Positions 1 to 8,038 of a stretch of DNA of 64,000 bases are shown here, one piece after another. The notes under the pieces are model-generated. The model was not told where the DNA came from. It made no database searches and worked only from the letters and a program-made list of their open reading frames with translations. The DNA lies in contig CASFNR010000001.1 of assembly GCA_949296115.1 (NCBI GenBank), forward strand, positions 1-64,000. The letters are read 5' to 3'. The position numbers were made by a program, and so were the translations under genes. Origin of the DNA: an uncultured Eubacteriales bacterium (lineage in GTDB: Bacteria; Bacillota; Clostridia; Oscillospirales; Oscillospiraceae). Position 1 is the stretch's first letter, and each line of letters opens with the position of its first letter.

Positions 1-106
1 ACCTGCTACTACTCTATCACTGGAGGTTCTTTTTTTCTACGCATAAGTATAACTTTTTCCGCCTCACCCGCATAGCGGGTGGTAGTCTTTCTACGAAATC
101 CAAAAG
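1..106. other. Left-edge non-coding stretch with a hairpin, possible IS200/IS605-type end
   Basis: No convincing gene is visible. Positions 64-80 form a perfect hairpin (CACCCGC-ATA-GCGGGTG) flanked by GTAGT-type sequence. On the minus strand this resembles the subterminal hairpins I associate with IS200/IS605-family elements. The body of any such element would lie outside the window to the left, so this is only a suggestion. Confidence 0.25.
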
Positions 107-136
107 CCGACCGCAAATTCTGCGGTCGGTTTTTTC
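107..136 (+). terminator. Rho-independent terminator upstream of spoIIIA
   Basis: A 9-bp stem (CCGACCGCA / TGCGGTCGG) is followed by six T residues. It would end transcription arriving from the left before the spoIIIA operon begins. Confidence 0.8.
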
Positions 137-137
137 T

Positions 138-162
138 GCCCGCCGGGGATATCCCGGCGGGC
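138..162. repeat. Perfect 25-bp palindrome before spoIIIAA
   Basis: GCCCGCCGGG-GATAT-CCCGGCGGGC is a perfect inverted repeat with no following T run. It lies just upstream of spoIIIAA and overlaps the spacer of the weak SigE-like promoter noted at 147-175, so it could be an operator or an mRNA 5' structure. Confidence 0.5.
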
Positions 163-175
163 TTGCACATAGTCT
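147..175 (+). promoter_or_regulatory. Weak candidate SigE promoter of the spoIIIA operon
   Basis: GGATATC (147-153), a 14-base spacer and CATAGTCT (168-175) match the Bacillus SigE pattern (KMATATT, about 14, CATACAHT) at 5/7 and 6/8 positions. SigE control of spoIIIA is established in B. subtilis. The site lies so close to the gene that the leader would be nearly absent, which weakens the call. Confidence 0.3.
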
Positions 176-193
176 TTCCCAGGAGTGATGCAA

Positions 194-1018
194 ATGATGT
201 GCGCATGGAACGCGCTGCTGGGAATTCTGCCCCAGAAGCTGAGAAGGGAAGTGGACAGCCAGGGAAGAGATTCCCTTCAGGAGCTCCGGCTCCGGCTTCA
301 TGCTCCGCCGGAGCTTGTCCTGGGGACAGGCAGCCGGTGGCTGAATGGGGATGTATCCCAGGAGGATTTGTCTTTTATTGTCAATACCGCCAGCCGGTAT
401 TCTCCCTGGACTGCGCAAACGATGTCTCAGGGGTTTCTGACTGCGGAGGGAGGGCATCGGATTGGTGTCTGCGGACAAGTGGTTTGTCAGCAGGGAGAGG
501 TGACCGGGATTCGTGAAATCCAATCCTTGTGCATCCGGGTTGCCCGGGATTACCCGGAAATGGGAAAGCAGCTGGACGGGCTGGATGCGTCTGCACTGAT
601 TATCGGAGCACCTGGGTGGGGGAAAACCACACTGCTTCGATGTCTGATCCGCAGTTATTCTCAGCGGATGGCAGTGGGGGTTGTGGATGAGAGAAGCGAG
701 TTGTTTCCACCGGCGTTTTCCCGAGGAAAGAGGACCGACATATTGACCGGGTGTCCCAAAGCGGCCGGAATTGAGCGCCTGCTTCGAACCATGGGGCCTG
801 GATGCATTGCGGTGGATGAAATAACCGCTGATGTGGACTGCCATGCGTTGGCGGCTGCGGCAAACTGCGGCGTTAAACTCTTGGCAACCGCCCATGCCGG
901 ATCAAAGGAAGATTTTTGTGCCAGACCTGTTTACCGGGAGCTGATTGCCCAGGGCGTGTTTCAAAGGCTGATTGTGCTCCGGCCAGACAGATCTTATCAT
1001 GTGGAGAGGATGGCGTGA
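194..1018 (+). CDS. spoIIIAA: Stage III sporulation protein AA (SpoIIIAA), secretion-ATPase-like
   Basis: First gene of the eight-gene spoIIIA operon. SpoIIIAA is the predicted cytoplasmic ATPase of the mother-cell channel that, with SpoIIQ, keeps the forespore active after engulfment. The Walker A motif GAPGWGKTTLLR is near residue 138, followed by a VDERSE segment and a Walker B-like CIAVDEI. Length (274 aa) is a little short for the family. An in-frame GTG at 185 and ATG at 188 are possible, but AGGAG at 181-185 is spaced 8 nt from ATG 194, which I prefer. Its stop overlaps the spoIIIAB start (TGATG). Confidence 0.93.
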   Translation: MMCAWNALLGILPQKLRREVDSQGRDSLQELRLRLHAPPELVLGTGSRWLNGDVSQEDLSFIVNTASRYSPWTAQTMSQGFLTAEGGHRIGVCGQVVCQQGEVTGIREIQSLCIRVARDYPEMGKQLDGLDASALIIGAPGWGKTTLLRCLIRSYSQRMAVGVVDERSELFPPAFSRGKRTDILTGCPKAAGIERLLRTMGPGCIAVDEITADVDCHALAAAANCGVKLLATAHAGSKEDFCARPVYRELIAQGVFQRLIVLRPDRSYHVERMA

Positions 1019-1530
1019 TGAGCTGCAAATGGATTGGCGCGATTTTCATTGTGGCAGGCTGCGGGGGGTTCGGATTTTCCGTCGCTGCGAATTACCGGCA
1101 GGAGGAGCGGCGGCTGCGGGAACTGATTCGTGCCCTGCAGTTGATGCAATGTGAACTGCAATATCGTTTGACGCCGCTGCCGGAATTGTGCCGCCTGGCC
1201 GGGCAGGCGTCCGGGGGGATCATCAAGGAGGTGCTGATGGGCCTGGCGGCGGAACTGGAGTGGCAGACGGAGCCGGATGCGGCAAGCTGCATGGATGCAG
1301 TCCTGAAGCGTACGCAGACCCTGTCTGCCAGGAGCCGCAGACTGCTGCACCAATTGGGAAAGACGCTGGGACGCTTTGACCTGGAAGGACAGCTGCAGGG
1401 ATTGCAAGCGACCTGCTCGGCCTGCATCGCAGCCAGCAACAGTCTGCGGGAGGACCGAACGGTGCGGCTGCGAAGCTATCAGACCTTGGGATTGTGCGCC
1501 GGGGCGGCGCTGGCAATTTTATTTTTATGA
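1018..1530 (+). CDS. spoIIIAB: Stage III sporulation protein AB (SpoIIIAB)
   Basis: Second gene of the operon, 170 aa. An N-terminal membrane segment (about residues 5-22) and a C-terminal hydrophobic segment (CAGAALAILFL) flank a helical region. This is the layout of SpoIIIAB, which resembles the GspF/T2SS inner-membrane platform protein and is thought to anchor the SpoIIIAA ATPase. The start ATG shares a base with the spoIIIAA stop, and the gene ends in an ATGA overlap with spoIIIAC. A longer upstream reading is possible but would run deep into spoIIIAA. Confidence 0.9.
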   Translation: MSCKWIGAIFIVAGCGGFGFSVAANYRQEERRLRELIRALQLMQCELQYRLTPLPELCRLAGQASGGIIKEVLMGLAAELEWQTEPDAASCMDAVLKRTQTLSARSRRLLHQLGKTLGRFDLEGQLQGLQATCSACIAASNSLREDRTVRLRSYQTLGLCAGAALAILFL

Positions 1531-1727
1531 ATATGGAAATTGATTTGATTTTTAAGATCGCAGCAATCGGCATCATTGTGTCCATTCTGAATCAAGTTCT
1601 ATCCCGTTCCGGTCGGGAGGAACAGGCAACCATGACCAGCCTTGCGGGATTGGTGGTTGTACTGATGATTCTTGCACAGAAAATTGCCGAGCTGTTTGAT
1701 CTGGTTAAGACACTTTTTCAATTTTGA
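1527..1727 (+). CDS. spoIIIAC: Stage III sporulation protein AC (SpoIIIAC)
   Basis: A 66-aa protein with two hydrophobic helices (about residues 6-25 and 37-60) separated by a polar SRSGREEQ turn, which is the usual SpoIIIAC size and layout. It is an inner-membrane subunit of the SpoIIIA complex. It starts in an ATGA overlap with spoIIIAB and ends in TGATG with spoIIIAD, so translation of the operon is coupled throughout. Confidence 0.92.
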   Translation: MNMEIDLIFKIAAIGIIVSILNQVLSRSGREEQATMTSLAGLVVVLMILAQKIAELFDLVKTLFQF

Positions 1728-2116
1728 TGGATTTGTTTTGGAAAGCCTCGGCTGCCGGGCTGATTGCCACGGTTTTGGTGATGACCCTTGGGAAACGGGA
1801 CATATCACTGGCACTGATGATGGCGGCATGCTGTATGATTGCCGCTGTGGGAATAACCTACCTGGAACCGGTTATGGACTTGCTCCGGCAGTTGGAAGAA
1901 ATGATACAGATGGAGCAGGGACTGCTGAGTGTTTTGCTGAAGGCGGCAGGAATTGGTGCGGTGGCGGAAATCAGCAGCATCATCTGCACCGATGGGGGAG
2001 CCGGCTCCCTTGGGAAAACGCTGCAGTTTCTTGGATCAGCGGCGATTCTCTGCCTGTCCGTTCCGCTGTTTCAGTCCCTGCTTAGCCTGATACAGGAGAT
2101 TTTAGGACAAGTATGA
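1727..2116 (+). CDS. spoIIIAD: Stage III sporulation protein AD (SpoIIIAD)
   Basis: A 129-aa, highly hydrophobic protein with three to four membrane helices; SpoIIIAD is a membrane subunit of the SpoIIIA channel, related in part to SpoIIIAC. The ATG at 1727 shares its first base with the spoIIIAC stop. An upstream TTG in the same frame (1724) is less likely. The end overlaps spoIIIAE by ATGA. Confidence 0.9.
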   Translation: MDLFWKASAAGLIATVLVMTLGKRDISLALMMAACCMIAAVGITYLEPVMDLLRQLEEMIQMEQGLLSVLLKAAGIGAVAEISSIICTDGGAGSLGKTLQFLGSAAILCLSVPLFQSLLSLIQEILGQV

Positions 2117-3150
2117 AAACTTTCGTAGTGATACTCCTTTTCTTTACTCTGGCACTGCCTGCATCAGCCCTATCCCTGGAAGCGCCCACAGTACCGGAAT
2201 CTGCGCAGGAACAAATGCCGGAGGATACCCAATCCTTTTCAGATGGCATTCAAGAGGTCCTGAAAAAAGCGCTGATGACCATCCGGCCGGACCTGAAAGA
2301 GGCCTGTACCGTAAGCCTATCCGTGGTGGCCTCGGTGATGCTGGTCTCCATTCTGCAAACATTTCCCGGGAGCGTGCGGACAACATTGAACCTGGCAGGG
2401 ACTGCGGTTATCTCCTCGGTGCTTCTGCTGAATACAAATTCCATGATCCGGTTGGGCTCGGAGACAGTCCGGCAGCTCAGCGACTACGGGAAACTGCTCT
2501 ATCCGGTAATGACAGCCGCCGTGGCCGCGCAGGGAGGTGTCAGTTCTTCTGCGGCGCTTTATACCGGAACCGCAGTTTTTGACGCCGTCCTGGGGAGCCT
2601 GATTTTGAAAATTCTGGTGCCGGCGGTATACCTGTTTCTGGCGCTGGGCGCCGCCCACAGTGCGGTTGGGGAGGATATGCTGAAGAAAATGCGTGACCTG
2701 ATAAAGTCTGCCGTAAGCTGGTGCCTGAAAACGCTGCTCATCGTTTTTACAACCTACATGAGCATTACCGGGGTTGTAAGCGGAACCACGGATGCGGCGG
2801 CGCTGAAGGCAACACGGGTCACCATTTCGTCCGTTGTCCCGGTGGTGGGCGGAATTTTGTCAGACGCATCCGAGGCGGTTCTGATCAGCGCCGGCGTGAT
2901 GAAAAATGCGGCTGGAATATATGGGATTCTGGCTGTTTTGGCTCTTTTTTTAGAGCCGTTTCTGCGTATTGGCACGCACTACCTGATTCTGAAGGCCACA
3001 GCGGCGATCTGCTCCATTTTTGGAGGGCAGGGCACAACCGGGATGATTGAGGATTTCTCCACCGCCATGGGCATGCTTCTGGGCATGACGGGGGCAATGT
3101 GCCTTCTGGTTCTGATCAGCACCGTTTGCTTTATGAAGGGGGTGGGATAA
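2113..3150 (+). CDS. spoIIIAE: Stage III sporulation protein AE (SpoIIIAE)
   Basis: A 345-aa polytopic membrane protein. An N-terminal signal-peptide-like segment (residues 1-20, ending near ASA) is followed by a short extracytoplasmic stretch and about six to seven membrane helices, as expected for SpoIIIAE. The family is usually slightly longer (near 400 aa). It is embedded in the operon with an ATGA start overlap and a one-base stop/start overlap to spoIIIAF. Confidence 0.92.
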   Translation: MKTFVVILLFFTLALPASALSLEAPTVPESAQEQMPEDTQSFSDGIQEVLKKALMTIRPDLKEACTVSLSVVASVMLVSILQTFPGSVRTTLNLAGTAVISSVLLLNTNSMIRLGSETVRQLSDYGKLLYPVMTAAVAAQGGVSSSAALYTGTAVFDAVLGSLILKILVPAVYLFLALGAAHSAVGEDMLKKMRDLIKSAVSWCLKTLLIVFTTYMSITGVVSGTTDAAALKATRVTISSVVPVVGGILSDASEAVLISAGVMKNAAGIYGILAVLALFLEPFLRIGTHYLILKATAAICSIFGGQGTTGMIEDFSTAMGMLLGMTGAMCLLVLISTVCFMKGVG

Positions 3151-3623
3151 TGGGCGGGCTGCGGGAATATCTGCTTTCCGTGGTGGCAGGGGCGTTTATC
3201 TGCGGAATTCTCTCCGGCCTGTTTCCAGAGGGTACAACCCGGAAACTTCTGCGGCTGCTGTGCGGCGGTTTTCTTACGATTGTGGTGCTGCATCCTCTGC
3301 TCGGATTTAACCCCGATTTCCTGACGGATGCCCTGCGTGCCCTGGAGTCGGATGGAAGCGCCTTCTGCACACAGGGGGAAGAAATGGCGGACCAGTCGCT
3401 GCGGGAACTCATAAAGCAGGAAACCCAAGCATATATCTTGGACAAAGCCGCTGAACTGAACGCACAGGTTCAGCCAGAGGTCATACTCAGCCCGGGAAGT
3501 CCCCCAATTCCGGAATCCGTTGTCCTATCCGGTGCGGTGTCCCCCTACGCCAAAAGGCAGCTGGAGGATCTGATGGAATCGGAGCTGGGGATTGCAAAGG
3601 AGAATCAGACATGGACTGGATAA
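3150..3623 (+). CDS. spoIIIAF: Stage III sporulation protein AF (SpoIIIAF)
   Basis: A 157-aa protein with two N-terminal membrane helices (about residues 7-25 and 33-52) and a soluble C-terminal domain. In SpoIIIAF this domain has a ring-building fold and forms part of the intermembrane channel. The ATG at 3150 overlaps the spoIIIAE stop by one base. The 3' end overlaps spoIIIAG by 13 nt. Confidence 0.9.
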   Translation: MGGLREYLLSVVAGAFICGILSGLFPEGTTRKLLRLLCGGFLTIVVLHPLLGFNPDFLTDALRALESDGSAFCTQGEEMADQSLRELIKQETQAYILDKAAELNAQVQPEVILSPGSPPIPESVVLSGAVSPYAKRQLEDLMESELGIAKENQTWTG

Positions 3624-4114
3624 GCTTGAAACAAAAAGTGTCCGAGTTTACAAAAAAATATCGGTACGTCTGTCTGGTGGTGCTGGCTGGAATGGTTCTG
3701 ATGCTTCTTCCGGAATCCGAATCCGTGGAAAAGCCTCAGACACAAAGTACGGCAGAAGCAACCAAGGAGGACTTGCAGGAATCCCTTTCACAAATACTCA
3801 GTAAGATCTCTGGCGCAGGCAAAGTGGAGGTTCTACTTACAAAAGCAGAAGAGGAACGGATCGTATTTCAGACAGACCAGGACATAACCACAACCGACAC
3901 TTCTGATGAACAGCATTCCGATACTGTTCTTGTGTCTGAAGGGAGCCAAAAAGAATCCGGACTGATACAGCAGGTGATACCGCCAGTATACCGGGGGGCG
4001 GTTGTGGTATGCCAGGGGGCGGATAACGCCAATATAACGCTTTCAATTGTGAAAGCGGTGATGAGCGCTACCGGTTTGCGCTCTGACTGCATTACGGTGT
4101 TGAAAATGAAATGA
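3611..4114 (+). CDS. spoIIIAG: Stage III sporulation protein AG (SpoIIIAG)
   Basis: A 167-aa bitopic protein: a membrane helix at about residues 19-34, then a Ser/Thr/Glu-rich linker and a C-terminal domain. SpoIIIAG forms a large ring in the space between mother cell and forespore. The segment ISGAGKVEVLLT and the PPVYRGAVVVCQGADN stretch are typical of the family. It overlaps spoIIIAF and is followed directly by spoIIIAH. Confidence 0.92.
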   Translation: MDWISLKQKVSEFTKKYRYVCLVVLAGMVLMLLPESESVEKPQTQSTAEATKEDLQESLSQILSKISGAGKVEVLLTKAEEERIVFQTDQDITTTDTSDEQHSDTVLVSEGSQKESGLIQQVIPPVYRGAVVVCQGADNANITLSIVKAVMSATGLRSDCITVLKMK

Positions 4115-4128
4115 ATGGAGGCTCTTTT

Positions 4129-4692
4129 ATGAAAATCTGGAAAAAGAATCTGGTGGCGGCTGCCGTTCTGGTGACCGTATGCGCAGGAATTTACGTCAAT
4201 TGGCTGTACACAGAGCAGAATGCCGCAGCAAGCCTGGTTGACACGCTGGATGCGGAGAAGGTGATGTCGGAAGACAGCCTGGTTTTGTCGGAGGATATGG
4301 CGGCGCTTGCGGCTGGGGAGGATGTGCAGACTACCGCCTCGGATTATTTTGCGGCAGTTCGACTGTCCAGGCAGCAGGCAAGAGACAGCGCAGTCAATCT
4401 GCTCCAGGAAGCAATGGCCTACAGTGATGGAACAAGCACCAAGGAGGTAGAGTCAGCCGTTGCGTTGGAGGACATTGTCCAGACGGCTCTGAGCGAGGCC
4501 CAGATTGAGAGCTTGGTGATTGCGAAAGGATATGCAGATTGCGTGGCCTATATGTCCTCCGAAGGCATCTCTGTTGCTGTTGCGGCCCCGGAAGGAGGAC
4601 TGCAGGATGCAGATGTGGCGGTCATTGCAGACATTGTGATGGCCCAGTCCGACTACAGCCTTGACGATATCCGTGTTGTGGAAGTACAGTAA
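4129..4692 (+). CDS. spoIIIAH: Stage III sporulation protein AH (SpoIIIAH), SpoIIQ partner
   Basis: Last gene of the operon, 187 aa. A short basic N-terminus (MKIWKKN) and one membrane helix precede an extracytoplasmic domain. In B. subtilis the SpoIIIAH domain pairs with forespore SpoIIQ across the two membranes. TGGAGG at 4116-4121 lies 7 nt before ATG 4129, which decides this start over the in-frame ATG at 4111. A terminator follows. Confidence 0.92.
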   Translation: MKIWKKNLVAAAVLVTVCAGIYVNWLYTEQNAAASLVDTLDAEKVMSEDSLVLSEDMAALAAGEDVQTTASDYFAAVRLSRQQARDSAVNLLQEAMAYSDGTSTKEVESAVALEDIVQTALSEAQIESLVIAKGYADCVAYMSSEGISVAVAAPEGGLQDADVAVIADIVMAQSDYSLDDIRVVEVQ

Positions 4693-4702
4693 TATCCTGT
4701 CA

Positions 4703-4736
4703 AACCCGCCAGTTTTTATGGCGGGTTCTCTTTTTT
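4703..4736 (+). terminator. Terminator of the spoIIIA operon
   Basis: Stem AACCCGCC / GGCGGGTT with a 9-nt loop and a following T-rich run. Confidence 0.9.
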
Positions 4737-4769
4737 CGCCAATCGTCCTGTTTCGCTGGAATCTTTTCC

Positions 4770-4797
4770 TTGTATTTTCCGGAAACTGTGGTATAAT
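4770..4797 (+). promoter_or_regulatory. SigA-type promoter of the yqhY-nusB-xse operon
   Basis: TTGTAT (4770-4775), a 16-base spacer and a consensus TATAAT (4792-4797). The transcript leader contains a small perfect hairpin, CGTGGCA-TT-TGCCACG (4813-4828), before the GAGGAGG ribosome site. Confidence 0.8.
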
Positions 4798-4850
4798 AAA
4801 CAAAATTATACCGTGGCATTTGCCACGTTCAGCATTGAGGAGGTTCGCTT

Positions 4851-5198
4851 ATGGCAGAGTATAAGCAGTACATTACCCAACAGCAGGAAAACGGGACCGT
4901 TATGATCTCCGAGGACGTCATTGCCACCATTGCCGAGCATGCATTGACCGAGGTGGAAGGGGTCGCGAAGGGCGGCGCCGAGATTGTCGGAAAAAAGAGC
5001 TGGGGCAAGGGAATGCGCATTGCCATTGCGGAGGACAATACCCTGACAATCGGATGCAATGTGCTCATCCGCTATGGTGAAAGTGTTGTGAAAGTTGCGA
5101 CTGAGGTGCAGAATGCCATATCCAATGCGGTAGAAGCCATCACCGGCGTTACTGTGGCGGATGTGAGTGTCACGGTGTGCGGGATTGTCCGCAAGTAA
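4851..5198 (+). CDS. yqhY: Asp23/Gls24 family envelope stress protein (YqhY-like)
   Basis: A 115-aa soluble protein of the Asp23/Gls24 (DUF322) family. It contains MISEDVIATIAEHALTEVEGV near the start and a final VTVADVSVTVCGI strand, both typical. In B. subtilis yqhY sits between accBC and nusB and influences acetyl-CoA carboxylase activity; here it is also directly upstream of nusB. It has a strong GAGGAGG site 8 nt before ATG. Confidence 0.88.
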   Translation: MAEYKQYITQQQENGTVMISEDVIATIAEHALTEVEGVAKGGAEIVGKKSWGKGMRIAIAEDNTLTIGCNVLIRYGESVVKVATEVQNAISNAVEAITGVTVADVSVTVCGIVRK

Positions 5199-5208
5199 GG
5201 AATCCAAT

Positions 5209-5676
5209 ATGACGAGAGGAAACGCCAGAGAACTGGCAGTACATTTGATTTACAGCCGGGAGTTTACCGGCGAAGAGCCGGAGCAGGTTGTATCTGCCCG
5301 TTTGGAGAAGGCGTATTATGACAGACTGGGTGCGGAGAATGAGATTTATGCAGAACGGCCCAGCAAGGCGCAGATCCGTTATCTGGACACAGTCGTAACG
5401 GGTGTGGCAAACCGGGAAGAGGAACTGAACAGCCAGATCAGCAAGTTTTCCATTGGCTGGCAGGTGAGCCGGATTTCCCGGCTGACCCGGTGCATTTTGC
5501 AGCTGGCAATTTTTGAAATTCTCTATGTTGAGGATGTCCCCACGGGGGTTGCCGTGGCAGAGGCGGTGCGTCTCGCAAAGAAATACGATGGAGATGACAC
5601 CGGCTCCTTTGTCAACGGAATTTTGGGCAGTTTCGTCCGGAGCCTCCCTGCGTCGGAAGCCGAGGAAACCGTATGA
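5209..5676 (+). CDS. nusB: Transcription antitermination factor NusB
   Basis: A 155-aa all-helical NusB. The ARELAVHLIYSREF opening and the SRLTRCILQLAIFEILY and TGVAVAEAVRLAKKY segments are characteristic. NusB binds boxA RNA with NusE (S10) and supports rRNA antitermination. ATG 5209 follows AAGG at proper distance. The end overlaps the next gene by ATGA. Confidence 0.93.
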   Translation: MTRGNARELAVHLIYSREFTGEEPEQVVSARLEKAYYDRLGAENEIYAERPSKAQIRYLDTVVTGVANREEELNSQISKFSIGWQVSRISRLTRCILQLAIFEILYVEDVPTGVAVAEAVRLAKKYDGDDTGSFVNGILGSFVRSLPASEAEETV

Positions 5677-6596
5677 GCGTCATCGGAATTGATACCAGCA
5701 ACTACACCACTTCCATTGCGTTTCTGGATGGCAGTCAGGCGGAGAATTGCTCAAAGCTGCTGCCTGTCAGGGAAGGGGAGTTGGGACTGCGGCAATCGGA
5801 CGCAGTGTTTTCCCATATCAAAAGCCTGCCGGAGCTATCTGGCAGGCTGTTTTCCCGTATGCCACATGGCGCAATCTCCGCAGTTGGTGTCAGCACCCGG
5901 CCCAGAGCCGTGGAAGGCAGTTACATGCCCTGCTTTATGGTGGGTTATTCCCACGGGAAACTGCTCAGCGACGCCTTGAATGTACCCCTGGTGACAGTCT
6001 CCCATCAGCAGGGCCATGTGGCGGCAGCGCTGTGGGGCGCCAGACGGATGGACCTGATGGATCAGCCGCATTTGGCCTGGCACCTGTCCGGCGGAACAAC
6101 GGAACTTCTGCTGGTGGAGCCGGAGGGGAAAAATGTGCGCTGCATCAAGATCGGTGGAACCAGTGACATCTCCGCAGGCCAGCTGATTGACCGCACCGGT
6201 CAGCTGCTGGCGCTGCCGTTTCCTTCCGGCAAACATCTGGACGCACTCAGCGCCCAGGCCGTGAAGAAAGATGTATTCCCCGTCAAGTGTCAGAATATGT
6301 CATTTTCCTTGTCTGGGATTCAGAATAAGGTGCAGCAGTTTCACGCCAAAGAGAATTCCCCGGCTGAGACGGCGGCGTACGCGCTGCGCTGTGTTTGCAC
6401 AGCGGTTCTTCGAGCCACGGAGCAGGCGCAAAAAGAGTATCCCGGGCTTCCGGTGGTGTTCTCCGGAGGGGTTGCATCCAACTCCATGCTGCGTTCGTCA
6501 ATGGCTGGTTTTGCACCTGTTTTTGCCCCTGCCGAATATTCAACGGATAACGCAATGGGAGTTGCAGTATTGACCATGCGGCTGACGGAGGGATAA
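5673..6596 (+). CDS. TsaD/Kae1/Qri7-like paralogue (peptidase M22 family)
   Basis: A 307-aa ASKHA-fold protein that starts GIDTSNYTTSIAFLD. It contains an HQQGHVAAAL segment at the position of the metal-binding HxEGH motif of TsaD, a phosphate-loop-like LSGGTTELL, and FSGGVASN near the end. True TsaD (tRNA t6A synthesis) is about 340 aa, with HLEGH or HMEAH. This shorter protein with Gln in place of the acidic residue is likely the second family member that many Clostridia carry beside nusB/xseA. Its function is unknown to me. Confidence 0.75.
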   Translation: MSVIGIDTSNYTTSIAFLDGSQAENCSKLLPVREGELGLRQSDAVFSHIKSLPELSGRLFSRMPHGAISAVGVSTRPRAVEGSYMPCFMVGYSHGKLLSDALNVPLVTVSHQQGHVAAALWGARRMDLMDQPHLAWHLSGGTTELLLVEPEGKNVRCIKIGGTSDISAGQLIDRTGQLLALPFPSGKHLDALSAQAVKKDVFPVKCQNMSFSLSGIQNKVQQFHAKENSPAETAAYALRCVCTAVLRATEQAQKEYPGLPVVFSGGVASNSMLRSSMAGFAPVFAPAEYSTDNAMGVAVLTMRLTEG

Positions 6597-6597
6597 G

Positions 6598-7803
6598 ATG
6601 GCACAGGCGATTTTGTCGATTACCCAACTGAATGAATACATCCGAGGCCGTATGGACGAAGATCCGTTGCTTGCCCAGGTTGCGGTGCGGGGGGAGATCA
6701 GCAACTACAAGCTTTATCCCTCTGGGCATCACTACTTTACCCTGAAAGACGAGGCCAGCGCCCTGCGCTGCGTGCTGTTCAAGGGAAATGCGTCCAGGCT
6801 CCGTTTTCGTCCGGATAATGGGATGAAGATCATTGCCATGGGCCGTGTCTCCGTTTTTCCCAGAGATGGAGCATATCAGCTTTACTGTACGGCGCTGGCC
6901 GTCGATGGCGTGGGTGATTTGTATGCCGCCTTTGAGCAGATGAAGAAAAAGCTGGCTGCGCAGGGCCTGTTTGACCCATCGCACAAAAAACGGATTCCCA
7001 GATACCCAGGGACAATTGGAATTGTCACCAGTTCCGCCGGCGCAGCCATTCACGATATGCTGCGGATTCTGGGGAAACGCTATCCCCTGACTCAGGTCAG
7101 ATTGTTTCCAGTGCGTGTGCAGGGGGCCGGTGCGTCTCAGGAAATTGCGGCGGCCATTCGATATGCCAACCACTATAAACTGGCGGATGTTCTGATCGTG
7201 GGACGCGGCGGCGGCTCGATGGAAGACCTCTGGGCATTCAACGAGGAGCCTGTGGCATATGCCATTTATGAGTCCGAGATCCCTGTAATTTCCGCTGTGG
7301 GGCATGAACCGGATGTGACCATATCGGACTATGTAGCGGATATGCGGGCGGCAACACCCTCCAACGCCGCAGAACTGGCCGTTCCGGATCAAGACGGCCT
7401 TCGCCAGAATTTGGACGCCATGTCTGATACCATGACAGGAACCCTTTCCAGACAGTTGAAGGCCGCACGGCAGCATTGGCAGATTCTATCCCAGTCTCCG
7501 GTACTCCGAGACCCCACCGGCTATCTCTCACAGCAAAGAAAAAATCTGGAATTATTGGCGAATCGAATGATTACGGCGCAGAATAAGCAAGTTTCGCAGC
7601 ATAACCAACGCTATATTGCGGCAGTGTCGAAGCTGGATGCCATGAGCCCGCTGAAGGTTCTGACCCGAGGCTATTCCATGGCCCAAAAGGAAAACGGGGA
7701 AATCATCCGCTCTGTCCACCAGACGGAGCAGGGAGAGCAGATTTCTGTCCGTTTGAGTGACGGCAAACTGATCGCCCGGATTTTGGAACGGGAGGAGGAA
7801 TAA
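6598..7803 (+). CDS. xseA: Exodeoxyribonuclease VII large subunit (XseA)
   Basis: A 401-aa protein with an N-terminal OB fold (ILSITQLNEYIRG ... LYPSGHHYFTLKD) and the nuclease core containing TSSAGAAIHDML and VGRGGGSMEDLWAFN. The C-terminal coiled coil is followed by VLTRGYSMA. Exo VII degrades single-stranded DNA and acts in mismatch and recombination repair. It lies immediately upstream of xseB as in most bacteria. Confidence 0.95.
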   Translation: MAQAILSITQLNEYIRGRMDEDPLLAQVAVRGEISNYKLYPSGHHYFTLKDEASALRCVLFKGNASRLRFRPDNGMKIIAMGRVSVFPRDGAYQLYCTALAVDGVGDLYAAFEQMKKKLAAQGLFDPSHKKRIPRYPGTIGIVTSSAGAAIHDMLRILGKRYPLTQVRLFPVRVQGAGASQEIAAAIRYANHYKLADVLIVGRGGGSMEDLWAFNEEPVAYAIYESEIPVISAVGHEPDVTISDYVADMRAATPSNAAELAVPDQDGLRQNLDAMSDTMTGTLSRQLKAARQHWQILSQSPVLRDPTGYLSQQRKNLELLANRMITAQNKQVSQHNQRYIAAVSKLDAMSPLKVLTRGYSMAQKENGEIIRSVHQTEQGEQISVRLSDGKLIARILEREEE

Positions 7804-7804
7804 C

Positions 7805-8038
7805 ATGAATCCAGGCAACGCAACCTTTGAGGAATCCATGGCCAGATTGGAGCAGATTGTGCGGACCATGGAGCGGGGAGAAGCTCCGCTGGAGGAAAGC
7901 CTGAAACTCTTTCAGGAAGGGACCGAACTGGTCCGAAAGTGCGGAAAGCTTCTGGACGAGGCACAATTGCAGGTAAAAAAGATTATGACTGCCCAGGATG
8001 GAAGTCCGGTAGAGGAGGATTTTCGGGATGAGGCCTGA
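7805..8038 (+). CDS. xseB: Exodeoxyribonuclease VII small subunit (XseB)
   Basis: A 77-aa helical hairpin protein with the signature TFEESMARLEQIVRTMERGE and LEESLKLFQEGTELV. It coats the XseA coiled coil. It begins just after the xseA stop and overlaps ispA by 11 nt, so it is co-translated. Confidence 0.94.
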   Translation: MNPGNATFEESMARLEQIVRTMERGEAPLEESLKLFQEGTELVRKCGKLLDEAQLQVKKIMTAQDGSPVEEDFRDEA

